A DNA stretch of 64,000 nucleotides from Actinomycetota bacterium (GTDB lineage Bacteria > Actinomycetota > Actinomycetes > Propionibacteriales > Nocardioidaceae): positions 85,195 to 149,194 of the forward strand of contig WLJH01000005.1 of NCBI GenBank assembly GCA_009701885.1, written 5' to 3'. The translations under genes and the position numbers were made by a program. Shown here piece by piece: positions 33,001 to 42,947 of the stretch. The notes beneath the pieces are model-generated. The model worked only from the letters and a program-made list of their open reading frames with translations, made no database searches and was not told the DNA's origin. Position 1 is the first letter of the stretch. Each line of letters starts with the position of its first letter.

Positions 33001-33893
33001 CCGACCTCGAGCTGCGAGGTGTGCGCTACGAGCTCACCCGCACCCTGCTGCACGACCTCGACCTGACCTTCCGCGCCGGCCGGATGACCGCCCTCTCGGG
33101 CCCGTCGGGCTCGGGCAAGACCACGCTCCTCTCGATCGCGGGCGGGCTCCTGCAGCCCTCCCTCGGTGAGGCGACGTACGCCGGGGAGCCGATGTGGCGC
33201 GGCACCGGCGACCCGCGGCCGGAGGTGGCGTTCGTGCTGCAGGTCTACGGCCTGGTGCCGATCCTGTCCGCGCGCGAGAACGTCTCGGTGGCACTGCGCG
33301 CCCGCGGCACCGACCCCGACGAGGCCGACGAGCGGGCGAGCGCCGCGCTGGCCCGCTTCCACATCGGCGACCTCGGCGACCGCCAGGTCGAGGAGCTCTC
33401 CGGCGGCCAGATGCAGCGCGTCGCCCTGGCCCGCGGGCTCTGCGTCGGGGCCGCCGTCCTGCTCGCCGACGAGCCCACCAGCGAGCTCGACGAGGGCAAC
33501 CGCGCGCTGGTCCTCGCCGAGCTGCGCCGCGAGGCGGACCGAGGTGCCGTCGTCGTGGTGGCGACCCACGACCCGGCGGTCGTCGACGCCTGCGACGACC
33601 ACCACGCCCTCGACGACGGACGGCTGGTCGACCACACCGAGCCGGTGCACCTCGGGGTCGGCCGGCACCGTGCCGCCGAAGGCGCCCCCGCGGCCGGGAC
33701 GTCCCCCGCTGGTCGAGGTGCGAGCGCAGTCAGCCACGAGACCCCGCCGCAGTCGATCCAGCCCGTCGCCCCGGTCCCGGCGACGGCTCCCGTGACGACC
33801 ACGCACCCGGCACCCGCGCCGCCCGCCCCCGCGACACCCGCCGACCCCGACGACGACCCGCACCGGATCTACCGCCGCCCGGGGAGCGCGTGA
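32997..33893 (+). CDS. ABC transporter ATPase, second of operon
   Basis: A 298-residue ATPase. Walker A SGPSGSGKTTLLSIAGG (about 35-50), signature EELSGGQMQRVALARG, Walker B LLADEPTSELDEGNR and VVATHDPAVVDAC are canonical. After residue about 230 there is a 65-residue Pro/Ala/Thr-rich tail not needed for the fold; part of it (33705-33743) is a copy of a dispersed repeat. The GTG start overlaps the previous stop and its stop overlaps the next GTG. Confidence 0.93.
   Translation: MTDLELRGVRYELTRTLLHDLDLTFRAGRMTALSGPSGSGKTTLLSIAGGLLQPSLGEATYAGEPMWRGTGDPRPEVAFVLQVYGLVPILSARENVSVALRARGTDPDEADERASAALARFHIGDLGDRQVEELSGGQMQRVALARGLCVGAAVLLADEPTSELDEGNRALVLAELRREADRGAVVVVATHDPAVVDACDDHHALDDGRLVDHTEPVHLGVGRHRAAEGAPAAGTSPAGRGASAVSHETPPQSIQPVAPVPATAPVTTTHPAPAPPAPATPADPDDDPHRIYRRPGSA
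33705..33743. repeat. REP-like element copy 2, inside a coding region
   Basis: CGCTGGTCGAGGTGCGAGCG plus CAGTCAGCCACGAGACC matches the reverse complement of 16507-16546 with few differences. It lies in frame in the C-terminal tail of the second ATPase gene, adding roughly SPAGRGASAVSHETPP. Confidence 0.65.
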
Positions 33894-36208
33894 GCGCCTC
33901 GGCGCCCCGGATCCGCTCCCGCACCCTCCAGGGCGCGTGGTCGCGCCGGGGCACGCTGCTGCCCCTGATGCTGCTGACGGCGGTGGTCGTGGCGGGCGTG
34001 GTGGCGGTGGTCGGGTTCGCCGCGGCGGCCGGCACCTCCCGCCTGCTGGCGGTGCCGCTGCTGCTCATCGGCGCGGTCGCCGTACCCGCCACCGGGCGGG
34101 AGCTCGCCTCGGCCCGACGTGGCGAGATCGCGCTCGCCCGCCTCCGCGGCCTGGAGGGCGGGGAGCTGTTCGCCCTGCTGGCCCTGGAGCCGCTCATGGT
34201 GCTGCTCGCGGGCTCCGCCCTCGGCGCCGGCGCCGGGGTCGGTGTCTCGGCGCTCGCCACCCGGACCTGGCTCGACGAGCCGGTCGGGGTGCCTGGCTGG
34301 GACGTCCTGTCCGCCGTGCTGGTGGTGCTCCTCGTCGCGCTCGCGGCGGTGCTGGTCGGGATGGCGGCCGCGCTGCGCGAGCCGCTCGTCGCCCAGGTGC
34401 GCGGGTCCGCACGACCGCGCACCTCCACCTCCGCGGCGGTCTTCGGGCAGGTGCTGGTCGTGGTCGGCGCGGCCGTGGCGATCTACCGCGCCCGGGTCGT
34501 CGACGGCACCCAGTCCGACCTGCTCGTGCTCGCGGGGCCCGCGCTGGTCGGCCTCGCCGCCGGGCAGGCGAGCCTGTGGCTGATGGCGCGCTCCGCGCGC
34601 CTGGCCGTACGACGCACGCGCCGCCGCGGCCTGCCGACGTACCTCGCCTCCCGGCGCCTCGCGCGCTCGGCCGACGCCGCGGCCCCGCTGCGGGTCCTCG
34701 TGGCGGCAGGGGTCGTGGCCGGGCTGGCGGTCACCGGTGCGGCCCAGGTCTCGGCCTGGGCGGACGAGACGGCGCGGCTGCGCGCGGGTGCCCCGCTGCG
34801 GATCGACCTGGAGCGCGGGGCGGGCGGCGACGCCGCGAGCGTGCTCGCGCTGACCCAGCGGCTCGACCCCGAGGGGCAGTGGCTGATGGGCGCGGTCGTG
34901 GTGCCGGGCGAGGGCTCGGTGCCGGCCCGGCGGGCCTTCGTGGACGTGGCACGGGCCGACCGCGTGGTGGGCGACTTCTTCGCGGGCACCAGTGCCGCCC
35001 GGATCGGCGGGCTCGCCGACCGGCTGACCGATGCCTCGTCGGCATGGGCGGTGCCGTCGACGGGCACGAGCATCCAGGTCGAGGTGGCCGGTGTCTCCGC
35101 GCGTGCGGACGGGACGCTGCGGCCGCGCGTCGACGTGGAGATCGCCGACCCCGCCGGGCAGGTGCTGGTGGCGGGCATCCGGCTGGAGCTTCTGACGTCC
35201 GGCGCGCCGGTCGGCTCGAGCATCCCGGTCGACTGCGTCGCGGGCTGCACGGTCCGCTCGGTCACCCTGTCGCGCACCCCGGGCGACCGCGACCTGCCCT
35301 TCGTCCTGACCCGGCTGCAGATCGGCAGCACCGACCTGGTCGAGAGGGAGTGGGAGCCTGCGGAGCCGGCCACCGACGAGGGCCCCGGCGGTCCGGTGGA
35401 GGTCACCGACGGTCTGCTCGCCCCGGCCTCGCCCGGCCGGCTGACCGCGCTGCCCGCCCGCGGCGAGGGCCCGGTGCCGGTGCTGGTCACCCGCACCGCC
35501 ACGTGGGAGGGCGACCCCGTGCTGGAGTCGCCCGGCGGCGAGGACCTCCCGGCCCGGGTGGTCGCCCGCTTCCCCGCGCTGCCGCTCGTCGAGGCCGACG
35601 GGGTCTACGCCGACCTCCCGCGCGCCGCGGCAGGCGCCCCGCCGACCGTGCCCGCGGCCGAGGTGATGGTCCTGGCCCGCGCCGACACCCCGGCGGCGCT
35701 GCTCGCCGAGCTTCGCGAGGAGACCGGGGCCGAGCCGCGGGCGCTCGAGGTCGTCACCGCCGACGTACGTGCGGCCACGGGCGCCGCCCAGGCCCAGGCC
35801 TACCTCCTCATGGCCGGCTGCAGCCTGCTCGTGGCGATGCTGGCCCTGCTCACCGCGGTCATCCGTCAGCGCCCGACCTGGGTGCGCGACGTCGCGGCCC
35901 TGCGCGCCGTCGGCGTCACCCCCGCCACGCTGCGCCGCAGCACCCTGGTCGAGGCCGGGCTGCTGCTCGCGGTCACCGGTGTCGCCGTCGCGCTCGGCAC
36001 CTGGGCCTCGGTCGGGCTGCTGCTCGGGCGCCTCGGGCTGGTCACCGTGCCTGAGCACGCCGTGGAGCTGCGCACCGCGGTGGCCCCGCTGCCGCTGGCC
36101 GCAGCGGCGCTGGTGTGCGCGGTGCTGGTCGTCGCCCTCGTGGTGCGTGGCCGCACCGTCGACCCGGCCGAGTCCAGCCCGGGCCGGCTGCGGGAGGAGG
36201 TGCGATGA
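33890..36208 (+). CDS. FtsX/MacB-like ABC permease 1
   Basis: A 772-residue membrane subunit. Eight to ten hydrophobic segments are visible in two groups: residues about 25-340 (for example LLPLMLLTAVVVAGVVAVVG, LLLIGAVAVPATG, VLVVLLVALAAVLVGMAAAL) and the last 150 (YLLMAGCSLLVAMLALLTAV, LVEAGLLLAVTGVAVALG, AAAALVCAVLVVALVV). Between them is a large extracytoplasmic domain (about 345-620) with a CxxxC-like VDCVAGCTV. RDVAALRAVGVTPATLRRST is the FtsX coupling motif. It shares the block LTQRLDPEGQWLMG with permease 2. GTG overlaps the ATPase stop. It probably exports or extracts a lipid or peptide. Confidence 0.88.
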   Translation: MSASAPRIRSRTLQGAWSRRGTLLPLMLLTAVVVAGVVAVVGFAAAAGTSRLLAVPLLLIGAVAVPATGRELASARRGEIALARLRGLEGGELFALLALEPLMVLLAGSALGAGAGVGVSALATRTWLDEPVGVPGWDVLSAVLVVLLVALAAVLVGMAAALREPLVAQVRGSARPRTSTSAAVFGQVLVVVGAAVAIYRARVVDGTQSDLLVLAGPALVGLAAGQASLWLMARSARLAVRRTRRRGLPTYLASRRLARSADAAAPLRVLVAAGVVAGLAVTGAAQVSAWADETARLRAGAPLRIDLERGAGGDAASVLALTQRLDPEGQWLMGAVVVPGEGSVPARRAFVDVARADRVVGDFFAGTSAARIGGLADRLTDASSAWAVPSTGTSIQVEVAGVSARADGTLRPRVDVEIADPAGQVLVAGIRLELLTSGAPVGSSIPVDCVAGCTVRSVTLSRTPGDRDLPFVLTRLQIGSTDLVEREWEPAEPATDEGPGGPVEVTDGLLAPASPGRLTALPARGEGPVPVLVTRTATWEGDPVLESPGGEDLPARVVARFPALPLVEADGVYADLPRAAAGAPPTVPAAEVMVLARADTPAALLAELREETGAEPRALEVVTADVRAATGAAQAQAYLLMAGCSLLVAMLALLTAVIRQRPTWVRDVAALRAVGVTPATLRRSTLVEAGLLLAVTGVAVALGTWASVGLLLGRLGLVTVPEHAVELRTAVAPLPLAAAALVCAVLVVALVVRGRTVDPAESSPGRLREEVR

Positions 36209-39200
36209 GGCTGCCCACGCCGGGGCCCACCCTGCTCCCCACCGTCCTGCGCGGCCTCCGCTCCCGGCTGCTGCTCTCCCTCGGCTCGGTCGTGCTCACC
36301 GCGCTGGCGGTCGGCTCGGCCGTCCTCGGTCCGGCCTTCCAGGGCGCCGTCACCAGCTCCTTCCTCGTCACCCGCCTGGCCGAGGCACCGCAGAATCTCA
36401 CCGGGCTCTCCTGGGTCTGGACGCCCGACCCCGCCGACACCGGCTTCGACATCGACGCCACCCTCCTGCGTGCCGGTGCCGCCGCTGAGCAGGCGAGCGA
36501 GCAGGCCGGGCCCGGCGCCGAGCGCTACCTGCCCCCGCAGTTCTTCCTGCGCACCCTCCCGACCGAGGGTCTCGGCGGCGAGGCGCAGCTGGGCTGGGCC
36601 CCGGGGTACTGCGCCCACCTCGTCATCGAGGGCGCCTGCCCCGAGGAGCCCGACGAGGTCCTGCTCCTGGCGCTGGACTCCACGATCACGGGTCTCGGGA
36701 TCGGTGACACCACGCCGGTCGAGGGCCTGGGCGAGGTGCGGGTGGTCGGCACTTACGCCACCCCGGGGCCGGACGAGGAGGACTACTGGTTCGAGTACGG
36801 CCGGCTCGCCAGCCGCCCCCCGACACCCGCGCCGGCCAACCAGCCCTACCAGCCCGCACCGATGCTGGGCACCAAGCAGGCCATGGCCGAGGCTGCCGAC
36901 ACGGTCGGCTACGAGGTGCTCGTCGACCGTCGGCTCGACGTCCCCGCCGACCTCGCGGTCGAGGACCTGGACGAGGTCGTCGCCGTCGCCCGGGCCCAGG
37001 ACGACCTGGTGCTCGAGGGCGACCGGGGGACCCTCACGGAGTTCTCCATCAACGACATCGGCGGGGTCGTCGAGGAGGTCCGCGACCAGCAGGCCACCGC
37101 CCGAGCGTCGGTCTCGCCGGCGGTCATCAGCCTCGTCCTGGTCGCGCTCGCGCTGCTGCTGCGCCTGCTCACCGCGGCCGCCGACCTGCGGATGCCCGAG
37201 CTCGCGCTCGCGTCACTCCGCGGCCTGCCGCGTCGGCGCATGTGGTCGCTCGGCATGTCCGAGCCGCTCGCACTCCTGGCGATCTCGCTCCCGGTCGGCG
37301 GCGCCCTCGGTGTCGGCGCCGTCGTGCTGCTCATCGAGTCGTGGCTGGTCCCCGGGCTGCCGCTGCGGGTGCCGTGGACCTCGGTCCTCGCCGGGGGGCT
37401 GGTCGGCCTGGGCGCCGCCGTCGTGGCGCTGGTCGCGGTCGGCCTGGTCGTCCGGATCCCGCTCGAGGCCCAGCTCGGCGGCGTACGTCGTCCGCGCCGC
37501 GCGCGGCGGGCGGCCGTCGTCGCGCAGCTGGCGCTGGTGGCCGCGGCGGCCGCGGTGCTGCTCAGCAAGCTCAGCTCGACCGAGCGCGGGCGGCCGGACG
37601 TCACCGACCTCGTGCTCCCCGTGCTGCTCGCCGTCGTGGCGGGACTGGCCGCGAGCCGGGCCACCTCCTCCCTGGCCGGCTGGTGGACCCGCGCCGTCCC
37701 GCACACCCGCTCGCTCGGGTCCTACGTCGCGGTCCGCGCCCTGTCGCGGCGCCAGGAGGGGACCCTGGTGATCCTGCCGGTCACGGCTGCGATCGCCATC
37801 TGTGTCTTCGGTGCCGGGGTCTACGACTCGTCCTCGGCCTGGCGCGGCTCGGTGGCGGCCACCCGGGCACCCGCTGCGACCGTGTGGACCTCCTCCCAGA
37901 CCCTCGAGGACACCGTGGGACTGACGCGTCGCCTCGACCCCGAGGGGCAGTGGCTGATGGCCGGCAGCACGATCATCACCCCGCAGCCCGGCCCGGTGTT
38001 CGCAGTCCTCGACACCTCCCGCCTGGAGCGGGTCGGGCTGTGGAACGAGCAGTGGACGCCCGGCACCTCCGCCGGGCAGGTCGCCGAGCTGCTCGCCACC
38101 GGCCCCGTGCCCGTGGTGGCCGGCCGACGGATCGGCATCCAGGTCGAGAACGCGCTCGAGACCAGTGACGACCTGGTCGTCCGGCTCCGGCTCGTCCCGC
38201 CGGAGGGGCGGCCGCGCTCGATCTTCCTCGGCCCGGTCGGGCCGGGGGTGTCCGAGGTCAGCGAGCCCGCCGCGTACTGCCAGGACGGCTGTCGGGTCGA
38301 GGAGATCACCCTCGGGGGGCCGGCCGCCCAGCAGGTCGAGATGGAGGGCTCGCTCGCCGTCCGCGCGCTCCTCGTCGACGGCGAGCCGGACCGCGCGGCC
38401 ATGACCGACGGCGGCTGGACGCTGGTGCCCGGCGCGACCGGCAACGACGCCGTCGACGACGTGTCGGTCGGCGCCGACGGCCTGGAGGTGCTCGTCGCCA
38501 CCAGCAGCCCGGCGATCGTCCAGCTGGGGGCCGGCGACCCGCCCGCGGCCCTCCCGGTCGTCGCGGGGGAGACCGCCCGCACCAACACCTCGTCGGCGAC
38601 GTACGGCGGCGGGTCGGCGCTGGACTTCGACGTCGATCCGGTGCTCACCGCAGGCAGCGTGCCGCTGCTCGGGCCGCGCGGACTCCTCATCGACTACGAC
38701 ACCTTCTCGGTCGGCCGCGCGGTCTACGACCAGGACACCGACGTCTACGTGCTGGCTCGCGACGACCTCCCCGACGGCCTGGTCACGCGGATGCGCGACG
38801 CCGGGCTCGTGGAGGACACGTCGTACGCCGAGGTGAAGAGCGAGCTCGACGGCACGGCGTACGCCCTCGCGCTGCGGCTCTACGCCGTCGTCGCCGCCCT
38901 CGTGCTGCTGATGGCCGTGGCGTCGCTGGCGGTCAGCACCGCCGTGCAGCTGCCCGCCCGGCGTCGCGACGCCGCCGCGCTGCGGGTGGTCGGCGTGCCG
39001 CGCCGGCAGGTGATGGGCTCGGTGCTGCGCGAGCTGGTGCTCGTGCTGGGGGGCACGGCGGTGGCAGGGCTGGTGGCCGGGTCGCTGGCGCAGTACGTCG
39101 TGCTGCGCACCGTCACCCTGGGCTTCTCCGAGACGCTCTCGACCCCGGCCCTCGTGGCTGCCATCGACCCCTGGCGCCTCGCGCTGCTCGCGCTCGTCAC

Positions 39201-39291
39201 CGCCCTGCTCTTCGGCACCGTGGCGTTGGTGTCCGCGGTCCTCACCGTCCGGGGGGCGCGGGGGTCGACGCTGCGGGAGTCGGCGCGGTAG
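36205..39291 (+). CDS. FtsX/MacB-like ABC permease 2
   Basis: A 1028-residue paralogue of permease 1. A first membrane segment (LLLSLGSVVLTALAVGSAVL), a periplasmic-side domain to about residue 300, four segments around 305-510 with ELALASLRGLPRRRMWSLGM as coupling loop, a second outer domain with TRRLDPEGQWLMAGSTIITP and YCQDGCRVEEITL, and a final FtsX domain (VAALVLLMAVASLAVSTAVQ, RDAAALRVVGVPRRQVMGSV). Full-length with two coupling loops, as in the DUF214-type large permeases. ATG overlaps the stop of permease 1 (ATGA). A hairpin terminator follows. Confidence 0.9.
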   Translation: MRLPTPGPTLLPTVLRGLRSRLLLSLGSVVLTALAVGSAVLGPAFQGAVTSSFLVTRLAEAPQNLTGLSWVWTPDPADTGFDIDATLLRAGAAAEQASEQAGPGAERYLPPQFFLRTLPTEGLGGEAQLGWAPGYCAHLVIEGACPEEPDEVLLLALDSTITGLGIGDTTPVEGLGEVRVVGTYATPGPDEEDYWFEYGRLASRPPTPAPANQPYQPAPMLGTKQAMAEAADTVGYEVLVDRRLDVPADLAVEDLDEVVAVARAQDDLVLEGDRGTLTEFSINDIGGVVEEVRDQQATARASVSPAVISLVLVALALLLRLLTAAADLRMPELALASLRGLPRRRMWSLGMSEPLALLAISLPVGGALGVGAVVLLIESWLVPGLPLRVPWTSVLAGGLVGLGAAVVALVAVGLVVRIPLEAQLGGVRRPRRARRAAVVAQLALVAAAAAVLLSKLSSTERGRPDVTDLVLPVLLAVVAGLAASRATSSLAGWWTRAVPHTRSLGSYVAVRALSRRQEGTLVILPVTAAIAICVFGAGVYDSSSAWRGSVAATRAPAATVWTSSQTLEDTVGLTRRLDPEGQWLMAGSTIITPQPGPVFAVLDTSRLERVGLWNEQWTPGTSAGQVAELLATGPVPVVAGRRIGIQVENALETSDDLVVRLRLVPPEGRPRSIFLGPVGPGVSEVSEPAAYCQDGCRVEEITLGGPAAQQVEMEGSLAVRALLVDGEPDRAAMTDGGWTLVPGATGNDAVDDVSVGADGLEVLVATSSPAIVQLGAGDPPAALPVVAGETARTNTSSATYGGGSALDFDVDPVLTAGSVPLLGPRGLLIDYDTFSVGRAVYDQDTDVYVLARDDLPDGLVTRMRDAGLVEDTSYAEVKSELDGTAYALALRLYAVVAALVLLMAVASLAVSTAVQLPARRRDAAALRVVGVPRRQVMGSVLRELVLVLGGTAVAGLVAGSLAQYVVLRTVTLGFSETLSTPALVAAIDPWRLALLALVTALLFGTVALVSAVLTVRGARGSTLRESAR

Positions 39292-39306
39292 ATCGGCCTG
39301 GCGGGT

Positions 39307-39400
39307 GTGAGGTTCAGCGGGGCCCCGAAGAACCTGACGGTCCCCCGACGCACCTGCATCGGTGCGCCGCAAGGTCCAGCGGCGCCCCGCTGAACCTCAC
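39307..39400. terminator. Compound hairpin between convergent permease and zwf
   Basis: GTGAGGTTCAGCGGGGC (39307-39323) and GCCCCGCTGAACCTCAC (39384-39400) are a perfect 17-bp inverted repeat. Each arm also contains its own imperfect palindrome (39311-39334 and 39373-39397), so alternative smaller hairpins can form. The position between two convergent stops supports a bidirectional terminator. Confidence 0.75.
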
Positions 39401-39417
39401 CAGCCCCGGCCCGCGAC

Positions 39418-40875
39418 TCACCCGTCGTGCGCGTGCCGCCCCACGTGCCAGCCACCCGGAGGCAGCTCGAGCGCGGCGTCCGGGCCCCAGGATCCCTGCT
39501 CGTAGGGCTGGACCTCCGGCGGGGAGTCGAGCAGCGGCTGGCAGACCTGCCAGATCCGGTCGACCTCGTCGGCGCGGGTGAAGAGCGTCTGGTCGGCGCG
39601 CAGGACGTCGAGGACCAGCCGCTCGTAGGCCTCGAGCGGGTCGGCGTCGGGTACGGCGTCGCCCAGGTCGAGGCACATGGTGGCCGCGGCCAGCTCCATC
39701 TCCGGACCGGGCTTCTTGCCCTGGAGGTCGACGCGGACCTGCGGGGAGTCGGTGAGCTCGAGGACCAGCTCGTTGCAGCCGGCGGTCTCCCCGAAGAGCG
39801 CCGAGGTGGGGGTGCGGAACCGGACGGTGACGGTACGCCGGGTGGCGGCGAGCGCCTTGCCGGTGCGCAGCAGGAACGGCACGTCGCGCCAGCGGTCGCA
39901 GTCCAGCCGGACCTCCAGCGCCACGAAGGTCTCCACGTCGGAGTCGTCGTCGACGTCCTCGTCGTCGCGGTAGCCCTCGAACTGGCCGAAGACCGCCCGC
40001 TCCGGGTCCAGCGGCAGGACCTTCTCGAAGACCGCCGACTTGGCGTCGCGCAGCGACTCGGCGTCCCCGGCGCCGGGGTCCTCGAGCGCCACGAAGCCCA
40101 GGATCTGCATGAGGTGGGTGGAGATCATGTCGCGCAGGCAGCCGGTCGACTCGTAGAAGGACCCGCGGCCCTCCAGCCCGAGCTCCTCGGGCACGTCGAT
40201 CTGCACCGACTCCACGTGCCGGGCGTTCCAGGACGGCTCGAACAGGCCGTTGGCGAAGCGCAGCGCCAGGATGTTCTGCACCGCCTCCTTGCCCAGGAAG
40301 TGGTCGATCCGGAAGACCTGGTCCTCGTCGACGACCTCCTTCAGCGCGGCGTCGAGGGAGCGCGAGGACTCCAGGTCCAGCCCGAACGGCTTCTCCACGA
40401 CCAGCCGCGCCCGCTCGGTCAGGCCCTCGTTGCCGAGCATCGCGATCATCGGCTCCATGGCGGCCGGCGGGATCGAGAGGTAGACCAGGCGGCGTACGTC
40501 GTCGGCGTCCGCGCCCATCGACGACTCGGCCTCGCGGACCGCCGCGGCCAGCTCGCCGCCGTCGTCGGCGTCGGAGGTGCAGAAGGTGACCCGGGAGAGC
40601 AGCTGCTCGGCGACGTCCTCGTCGAGGTCCTCGACAGTGTCGGCCAGGCCCTCGCGCAGGCGGTCGCGGAACTCCTCGTCGGAGCCGGGGGAGTGCCGAC
40701 CGCTGCCGATCACGGCGTACTCCTCCGGCAGCCGCCCGGCGGCGGCCAGCCGGTAGAGGCCCGGGAAGAGCTTGCGGGCGGCGAGGTCGCCGGTGGCGCC
40801 GAAGAGGACCAGGACGTGCGGCGGGACGGTGTGGGCGCTGTCGGTGCTGGGCTCGCGGGGGTCGGGGGAGGTCAC
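39418..40875 (-). CDS. zwf: Glucose-6-phosphate 1-dehydrogenase
   Basis: G6PD oxidises glucose 6-phosphate to 6-phosphogluconolactone with NADP, the first step of the pentose phosphate pathway. The 485-residue protein has [20 protein letters not shown] (NADP-binding, near residue 22), [29 protein letters not shown] (catalytic His/Lys site, near 180), and [23 protein letters not shown] at 40875 was chosen for family length. No opcA, tal or gnd is adjacent, so this is a stand-alone copy rather than the usual actinobacterial tkt-tal-zwf-opcA cluster. Confidence 0.96.
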   Translation of the reverse strand: MTSPDPREPSTDSAHTVPPHVLVLFGATGDLAARKLFPGLYRLAAAGRLPEEYAVIGSGRHSPGSDEEFRDRLREGLADTVEDLDEDVAEQLLSRVTFCTSDADDGGELAAAVREAESSMGADADDVRRLVYLSIPPAAMEPMIAMLGNEGLTERARLVVEKPFGLDLESSRSLDAALKEVVDEDQVFRIDHFLGKEAVQNILALRFANGLFEPSWNARHVESVQIDVPEELGLEGRGSFYESTGCLRDMISTHLMQILGFVALEDPGAGDAESLRDAKSAVFEKVLPLDPERAVFGQFEGYRDDEDVDDDSDVETFVALEVRLDCDRWRDVPFLLRTGKALAATRRTVTVRFRTPTSALFGETAGCNELVLELTDSPQVRVDLQGKKPGPEMELAAATMCLDLGDAVPDADPLEAYERLVLDVLRADQTLFTRADEVDRIWQVCQPLLDSPPEVQPYEQGSWGPDAALELPPGGWHVGRHAHDG

Positions 40876-41020
40876 CGCTCGAGCGTCCCCCGAGGCCCCG
40901 GGCAGGACACCACCCGACCGGGCCCGCCTCGTCGCCCGAGGCGACGACCGAAGGGATGGGCCGGCGTGGCCCGGGCCACGTTCGACCCAGTGCGGGGTTC
41001 TGACCTGGCATATTGGCGAC

Positions 41021-41209
41021 ATGAGTCTCGACAACGACACCGCGACGCAGGCCATCGAGGCCTACTTCGGGAGCAGTGTCCTCACCGACGAGCCGACGTG
41101 GACCAGCGTGGTGCTGGCCGAGGCGACGAAGTCCTTCGACTCCGCCGACGAGCTCGTGGCGGCGCTGGACCTGATGAACCTGCGCGCGGAGACCGGCCCC
41201 GCCGCCTGA
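41021..41209 (+). CDS. Small hypothetical protein
   Basis: A 62-residue acidic, helical protein ([20 protein letters not shown], ending LRAETGPAA). The only upstream signal is CATATT about 10 bases before the ATG, a possible -10 that would give a nearly leaderless mRNA; no Shine-Dalgarno is seen. Composition is coding-like. Function unknown. Confidence 0.55.
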   Translation: MSLDNDTATQAIEAYFGSSVLTDEPTWTSVVLAEATKSFDSADELVAALDLMNLRAETGPAA

Positions 41210-41285
41210 CCTCCTCGCCGGCCGTCGTCCGTGCCGGACGGCCGCCGGCCCGACCGACCACCGACGGCTCCGTAGGCTCGCATCC

Positions 41286-41780
41286 GTGAGGCCCCGCCCA
41301 GAGAAGCCCGGTCCCGGCCAGGAGTCCGTCTGGGACTACCCCCGACCGCCGGCGCTCGTGCCGAGCAGCCAGCTGGTCGAGGTGGTCCTCGGCGGCGTCG
41401 CCATCGCCCGCACCACCACCTCGTGGCGGGTGCTGGAGACCAGCCACCCGCCGACCTACTACCTGCCCCGCGAGGCCTTCGTGGACGGCGCGCTCGTCCC
41501 CACCTCCGGCAGCTCGGCGTGCGAGTGGAAGGGGCTGGCGGCGTACGCCGACCTGCACGGGGGCGGGGTCGTGGCTCCGCGCGCGGCCTGGACCTACCCG
41601 GACCCGACGCCGGCGTTCACCGCGATCAGCGACGCCTGGGCCGTGATGCCGGGCGCGGTCGACGCGTGCCGGGTCGACGGCGAGGTCGTCCGCCCGCAGG
41701 AGGGCGGGTTCTACGGCGGGTGGATCACCGACGCGGTGGTCGGGCCCTTCAAGGGAGTCCCGGGTTCCTGGGGCTGGTGA
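41286..41780 (+). CDS. DUF427 domain-containing protein
   Basis: A 164-residue DUF427 protein. SVWDYPRPPALVPSSQLVEV, VVLGGVAIARTTTSWRVLET, SHPPTYYLPREAF and AWTYPDPTPAFTAISDAWAV are the family blocks; the fold is a small strand-rich barrel of unknown function. GTG at 41286 gives the usual N-terminus. It converges on the GH6 gene with no spacer, both stops being adjacent. Confidence 0.88.
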   Translation: MRPRPEKPGPGQESVWDYPRPPALVPSSQLVEVVLGGVAIARTTTSWRVLETSHPPTYYLPREAFVDGALVPTSGSSACEWKGLAAYADLHGGGVVAPRAAWTYPDPTPAFTAISDAWAVMPGAVDACRVDGEVVRPQEGGFYGGWITDAVVGPFKGVPGSWGW

Positions 41781-42833
41781 TCAGCAGCCCGGACCGGGGT
41801 CCTTCTTGCCCAGCAGCCGGTCGGCGAGCAGGTCGCACCACTGCCCCGACCCCGGCCCGCCGTTGACGGTGCCGTCGGACTCCCCGGGGTGCTTGACCCA
41901 CAGCGTCCCGTCGAAGGCCCCGTCGAGCTGCAGCCGCGGGGCCCGGCCCAGCCTCGCCCAGGTGGGGTTGATGACGTCCCCGTCGACCGGGTTCCGCGCG
42001 CCGTTGCGCGAGGTGTCGACGACGTACTTGGTGCCCTTGACGCCGAGGCCCTTGAGCTCGCGCACCAGCCAGCGGGCGTAGTGGTGCTCGTCCTTGGTGC
42101 GGCGGAAGTTGGAGACGTTGGTGCTGAAGCCGCGCGCGTCGGCGACGCCTGCCTTCTTCAGCAGCTCCGCCCGGCCGTCCCAGGGGGTGTCGTCGGTGGA
42201 GGTGTCGCCGGTGGTCCAGCCGGAGTGGCCGGCGTCGATGTAGACCCAGGCGCCGGCGTCGGCCAGCCGACGGGTCGCCCAGCGCAGGAGCTTGACGCGG
42301 TTGTCGGCGTTCCCGCACTCCCCACCGTGGTAGAAGGGCAGCGCGTCCGGCTCCAGGACCAGCAGGGGGCTGGAGCCCTCGAGACCCTCGGCCACCTGCG
42401 CGACCCACTTCTTGTAGGCCTCGACGCCGGGCAGGCCGCCGGAGGAGTACTGCCCGCAGTCGCGGTCGGGGATGGAGTAGACGACCAGCATCGGGGTCTT
42501 GTCGGCGGCCTCGGCCATGTCGACGTAGGTGTCCACGATCCCGGCGACCTGGTCGGTCGGGTAGTACTCCGAGCCCAGCCACAGCGCCTGCGCCTTCTTC
42601 GCGATCGGCTCGTACGCCGGGCCCTGGGCGTGCACGGGCATCCGGTTGTCCACGTAGAGGCCCCGCACGGTGCGCGGGTCGGGCGCCTTCCGCTCGGTCG
42701 CCCACGAGGAGGCCGCCGAGGATGCGGCTGGGACCGCCGATCCCGGGCCCGGTCCGAGCACACCCAGGACGCCCAGCGCGAGGGCGAGGAGCAGCCCGAG
42801 GAGCGCGGGCAGGCGGGCAGGACGCAGGAGCAC
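41781..42833 (-). CDS. Secreted glycoside hydrolase family 6 protein
   Basis: GH6 enzymes are inverting cellulases (endoglucanases and cellobiohydrolases). From GTG at 42833 the protein has about 350 residues: signal peptide (RLPALLGLLLALALGVLGVL), then LYVDNRMPVHAQGP, VVYSIPDRDCGQYSSGG (catalytic Asp loop), LVLEPDALPFY (acid catalyst Asp), STNVSNFRRTKDEHHYA, YVVDTSRNG and LWVKHPGESDG (third Asp/Glu loop). All GH6 catalytic positions seem present. No carbohydrate-binding module is visible. A start further upstream (42917) would bury the signal peptide. Confidence 0.9.
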   Translation of the reverse strand: MLLRPARLPALLGLLLALALGVLGVLGPGPGSAVPAASSAASSWATERKAPDPRTVRGLYVDNRMPVHAQGPAYEPIAKKAQALWLGSEYYPTDQVAGIVDTYVDMAEAADKTPMLVVYSIPDRDCGQYSSGGLPGVEAYKKWVAQVAEGLEGSSPLLVLEPDALPFYHGGECGNADNRVKLLRWATRRLADAGAWVYIDAGHSGWTTGDTSTDDTPWDGRAELLKKAGVADARGFSTNVSNFRRTKDEHHYARWLVRELKGLGVKGTKYVVDTSRNGARNPVDGDVINPTWARLGRAPRLQLDGAFDGTLWVKHPGESDGTVNGGPGSGQWCDLLADRLLGKKDPGPGC

Positions 42834-42947
42834 CCGTCCAGGGTGCGGCACGCGGGGGGCCCGTGTCCGGACTATGCCCGGACCCGCGCCCCGCCTGGCC
42901 GGCAGCGCGGCCGGCAACGTGGGCCGACCGCGCGACGGCGTACCGGC

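Noticed and set aside
37213..39372. 719-codon minus-strand frame opposite permease 2
   Set aside because: Low-complexity His/Arg/Asp-rich antisense product; the plus-strand permease has clear FtsX motifs and membrane segments.
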